Positions 14,743-17,318 of a stretch of 17,318 bases of DNA are shown in pieces; position 1 is the stretch's first letter; each line of letters opens with the position of its first letter. Made by a program: the position numbers and the translations under genes. Below the pieces are notes generated by a model. It saw only the letters and a program-made list of their open reading frames with translations, made no database searches and was not told the DNA's origin. Origin of the DNA: Streptosporangiaceae bacterium (lineage in GTDB: Bacteria; Actinomycetota; Actinomycetes; Streptosporangiales; Streptosporangiaceae); assembly GCA_030041195.1 (NCBI GenBank), contig JASHOI010000266.1:1-17318 (forward strand), given 5' to 3'.

Positions 14743-15124
14743 CGGTCCCGCCTCCCTCCAGCGAAAGCACCGGACGGCGTGCCCTGCCAGGACACACTGG
14801 CCGTAGCTAATGGTAGCGGCGGCCTGCAGCCGAGCATGCGATCCGCTACCCCTTTGGCGGGGTCGGCGGTGTTTGCTGCGCTGTGGGCCCTGGCCGCACT
14901 CAGCGGCGCCCGATCGTGTTGACAGGGTCGCGCAGGGATACCCCCGGGCCGCCGTGTCGCCCGAGAATGTGCTATCGATGAAGGCGCCCTGGGTGCGGTG
15001 GTGGGACTCGCTGCTGCTCAGCGGGTGTCCTCTTGTTCCGGGGAGTCCTCGTGATGTTCCGTGCTGGCGCTTGAGGTGGGTGCGAGCCGGCGGGCTGAGT
15101 GTTTCTGGCGAGCCTGGTCCCAAA

Positions 15125-15141
15125 ACCGATTGTGTATCGGT
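15125..15141. repeat. Perfect inverted repeat ACCGAT-5 nt-ATCGGT
   Basis: ACCGAT (15125-15130) and ATCGGT (15136-15141) flank TGTGT. The 6-bp perfect stem lies about 80 bp beyond the hydrolase stop. AAA precedes it on the plus strand, which reads as TTT after the stem on the minus strand. It could be part of a minus-strand terminator or an operator; position alone does not decide. Confidence 0.35.
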
Positions 15142-15173
15142 CTCCTTGATCTGGCTGTGCCGTACCAGCCGCG

Positions 15174-15206
15174 GCGGAGCCGTTCCGGCTGGAGGAGCGG
15201 CTCCGC
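15174..15206 (-). terminator. 9-bp stem-loop downstream of the hydrolase gene
   Basis: GCGGAGCCG (15174-15182) pairs perfectly with CGGCTCCGC (15198-15206) around a 15-nt loop. It starts 17 nt after the stop of the minus-strand hydrolase gene, the expected place for its terminator. No T-run follows directly. Confidence 0.5.
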
Positions 15207-15222
15207 GGTCAGTTCCGTGATG

Positions 15223-16863
15223 TCAGCCTGGGAACGGTGAGGCGTTCTCGGGGCATACCGTGCCGAGTGGCGGCAGGACTCCGTCCAGGAGGTAGCGGGT
15301 TTCGAAGCGGGCGGCGCAGGTGCTGGGGTTGGCGAGCTCGGTGTGGCCGTAGCCATCGACGGTCAGCAGCCGGGCGCGGGCCAGCTCGCGGGACATCGCG
15401 ACCGAGTCCTGGTAGGGGGTGGCGGGGTCGCCGGTGTTGCCGATGACCAGGACAGGGCTGGCGGTGGGCCGGTTCCATGGCCCGGCGTAGCGGTCAGGGC
15501 TGACCGCGGCCGGCCATCCGGCGCACGGCTCGGTCTCCCAGGTCCAGTACGGGCCGACCACGCCCGAGCGAGCCGCGGCCAGACGGGCCAGGGCCGGGTA
15601 AGCGCGCGGGCTGCGGGGGTTGGGGCCGTCGGAGCAGATCACGGCGAGCTGCTGTTCCGGGCCGTTGTAGAGGGCCGCCGTAGCGGTCAAGGCGGCCGGG
15701 GTCGGGCCCGTATCGGGCAGCTGCCGCCCTGCCGCCCGGGTGCCGGTGGCGGTCCACAACTGCTGCAGCAGCCCGGCCCCGGCCTGCCAGCCGATGGTGC
15801 CTATAGTCGGATCGGGCTTGGTGGTGTACAGGATGAACACCACGTCTGCGATGGTGGTGGCGTAGGTAAAGGTTTGCGGCGGGCTGCCGATGGTCACCGG
15901 GTGGCTGCGCAGCCTGGCCAGCAGCGTGCCGAACTTGGCACTGGTGGCCGCCGGGGTGTCGGCTGAGAAGGCGCAGGAGGCGGGGGGCGCCTGGCCGCAT
16001 AGCCGCAAGAAGGCGCGCAGCGTTGCCGCGGACGCCAGGTCGGTGCCCGTGCGCAGCCCGGTGGGCAGCGGCCCCTGGGCATCGGTCCAGGCGACGGGGT
16101 CGATGTTGCCGTCCAGGACCATGGCCCGGACCTTGCCGGGGAACAGGTTGGCGTAGGTGGCGCCGAGTACGCTCCCGTAGGAAATGCCAAGGTAGTTCAT
16201 CACTGGGTCACCGACCGCGCGGCGCAGCAGGTCCATGTCGCGGGCGGTGTCCGCGGTGGTGACGTGGCCGATCAGGGCCTTGCTGCGCAGGCCGCACAGT
16301 GCGTCGAACCGGGCGTAGGCGTGGTCCCAGGCTGAGATCTGGCCGGTGCCGACCGGGAACCCGTCGTCCAGGGTGAACCCGGTCGGCAGCCGGGCAAAGA
16401 ACTTGCTCTCCGCCGCGACGGTCGGAAAGCAGCGCACCGCCGTGCTGTAACCGACCCCGGGCGGGTCGAAGCTGATGATGTTGAACCGGGCCCGGACCTG
16501 GGCCGGGAACAGCGGATACCACGAGGGCAACTGCTGGACACCAGAGGCGCCCGGTCCGCCAGGGCTGAAAAACAGCGAGCCGATACGCCGCGCCGGGTCG
16601 GTCGCCAGATGCCGGATCACCGCGATGCTGATCATCGGGCCGTGCGGCCGCCGGTAATCCAGCGGCACCCGCGCGGTGGCACACTGAAAACCACGGCCAC
16701 AGGCCGCCCAGCGCAGCACCGGCACGCTCACCGCGCTTGGCCGTGCGGCATGCGGCCCCACCGTAGCGGGCGAAGCCGCGGCGACAGCGGCCAACGACGC
16801 GATGGCCAGCAGCCCTATCGCCGGGTACCGGGACAATCGCATTGCAGAACGATCGAGGCGCAT
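15223..16863 (-). CDS. Secreted alpha/beta hydrolase, tripeptidyl-aminopeptidase (TAP)-like
   Basis: A 546-residue exported hydrolase. A basic N-terminus and the hydrophobic core YPAIGLLAIASLAAVAAA (13-30) form a signal peptide. The oxyanion region is FFSPGGPGASG (98-108), the nucleophile elbow GISYG has Ser228, the acid is Asp479 in IGNTGDPATPY, and the base is His507 in GYGHTELANPSTC. The TAP-like C-terminal domain (about 430-540) and several cysteines (for example 55, 61, 190, 289, 297, 410, 447, 516 and 537) fit an extracellular disulfide-bonded enzyme. Relatives remove tripeptides from protein N-termini in Streptomyces (SlpD/SlpE/Tap group); other esterase roles are possible. ATG 16863 has GAAAGG upstream; ATG 16842 is a less likely alternative. 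The frame continues to 17004 without family similarity. Confidence 0.93.
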   Translation of the reverse strand: MRLDRSAMRLSRYPAIGLLAIASLAAVAAASPATVGPHAARPSAVSVPVLRWAACGRGFQCATARVPLDYRRPHGPMISIAVIRHLATDPARRIGSLFFSPGGPGASGVQQLPSWYPLFPAQVRARFNIISFDPPGVGYSTAVRCFPTVAAESKFFARLPTGFTLDDGFPVGTGQISAWDHAYARFDALCGLRSKALIGHVTTADTARDMDLLRRAVGDPVMNYLGISYGSVLGATYANLFPGKVRAMVLDGNIDPVAWTDAQGPLPTGLRTGTDLASAATLRAFLRLCGQAPPASCAFSADTPAATSAKFGTLLARLRSHPVTIGSPPQTFTYATTIADVVFILYTTKPDPTIGTIGWQAGAGLLQQLWTATGTRAAGRQLPDTGPTPAALTATAALYNGPEQQLAVICSDGPNPRSPRAYPALARLAAARSGVVGPYWTWETEPCAGWPAAVSPDRYAGPWNRPTASPVLVIGNTGDPATPYQDSVAMSRELARARLLTVDGYGHTELANPSTCAARFETRYLLDGVLPPLGTVCPENASPFPG

Positions 16864-17318
16864 CTCCAACCTTTCAATGGTGTGTATGCGGCTGACGCGC
16901 GCGGGGAGGCTTTCGCCGGGTTCGGGGCCTGCGCCAGGGGAGCACGGCCGCAGCGGCCAAGGCGAGGAACCGGGACCGACGTGGACGGCAGGTACCTCTG
17001 CCATGACTGGCCCTCACTGGCCCGTCCGATCAATCGGTTTCAAGCCAGGCTCCAATCGGGCCGTTCTGATGCGGTGCTGAGTACAGCGGCCCGCCATGCC
17101 CGTCGTTCGCCCATTGGAGGGCAAAGCTGGACGTCGGACGGTGACGAGTACGGCATCAACATGCCCGGTTGACGTATCGGGGCTGTATCGCGACGGTATC
17201 TGCTGCAGGAAGTCCGACCTAGATACAGCTCATCACCAGGCGAACGTGCGCCCCGGGCCACAGGCAGGGTGCGGCAGCTCACGAACCGCAGCGATCTCGA
17301 TGCCGCAGACGTCGTGCT
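16864..17318. other. Upstream region of the hydrolase gene, no gene recognised
   Basis: These 455 bases to the window edge hold the hydrolase ribosome site and presumably its promoter. Open frames on both strands lack start signals, coding-type composition and recognisable motifs. No terminator, tRNA or repeat longer than about 8 bases was noticed. Confidence 0.45.

Larger units (their letters stand above)
14743..15222. other. Intergenic stretch between Uma2 and hydrolase genes
   Basis: No convincing gene is visible. It should carry the Uma2 promoter at its left side. The right side holds two inverted repeats listed separately. A 68-codon minus-strand frame ending at 15018 was considered and rejected. 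Confidence 0.5.

Noticed and set aside
14919..14945. TTGACA box upstream of the hydrolase-Uma2 gap centre
   Set aside because: No -10 box at the right distance and no plus-strand gene downstream.
15018..15222. 68-codon minus-strand frame after the hydrolase (ADITELTAEPLLQPERLRRG...)
   Set aside because: It has no start codon of its own, no family match, and contains the terminator-like stem-loop. It reads as run-off of an open frame.

Overview
The window looks like chromosomal DNA from a high-GC actinobacterium. The evidence is strong G/C bias at third codon positions, GTG and TTG starts, and a gene repertoire typical of soil actinomycetes: MmyB-type XRE regulators, HxlR, SpoIIE-type phosphatase with PAS and GAF domains, Uma2 nuclease, and a secreted TAP-like hydrolase. 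Species cannot be told from the sequence. I see no integrase, transposase, CRISPR array or intact RNA gene.

Layout. (1) 3-1286 (+): the 3' part of a KdpD/universal-stress-protein gene whose start lies outside the window. (2) 1303-5060 (-): a compact four-gene unit, transcribed right to left: AraC-type regulator, berberine-bridge-like FAD oxidase, RibD/DHFR-fold reductase, and extended SDR. The last two overlap by ATGA. (3) 5183-5797 (+): an orphan ParA-like ATPase, divergent from the AraC gene and overlapping by 4 nt, tail to tail, a large (-) gene for a PAS-GAF-SpoIIE phosphatase-ATPase (5794-7830). (4) 7831-8156: a gap with a probable TetR C-terminal remnant. (5) 8157-9609: a divergent pair of HxlR regulator and quinone-oxidoreductase-like MDR enzyme, with a palindrome between them. 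This is the arrangement of the QorR/qor2 redox-sensing pair. (6) 9689-12779: an MmyB-type XRE regulator divergent from a collapsed MFS gene, then a carboxymuconolactone-decarboxylase-family protein, a cupin and a zinc alcohol dehydrogenase. This resembles a small stress or detoxification operon. (7) 12780-14157: a decay zone with no intact gene. It holds an orphan MmyB ligand-domain fragment, a short match to the 3' end of a leucine tRNA, and a (-) pseudogene with one nonsense codon and one frameshift. (8) 14158-14742 (-): a Uma2-family nuclease-fold protein. (9) 15223-16863 (-): a secreted alpha/beta hydrolase of the tripeptidyl-aminopeptidase type. The last 455 bases hold no recognisable gene.

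How the genes fit together. Most intact genes form regulator-enzyme pairs around redox or electrophile chemistry: AraC with FAD oxidase, DHFR-like reductase and SDR; HxlR with quinone oxidoreductase; MmyB with CMD, cupin and ADH. I did not find a clearly undescribed system. The most useful leads are the kinase-less KdpD-like protein that has lost its Walker A lysine, the orphan ParA locked tail to tail with a SpoIIE phosphatase gene, the deletion that fused an MFS remnant directly to the CMD start codon, and the 12.8-14.1 kb decay zone with a tRNA-like scar.
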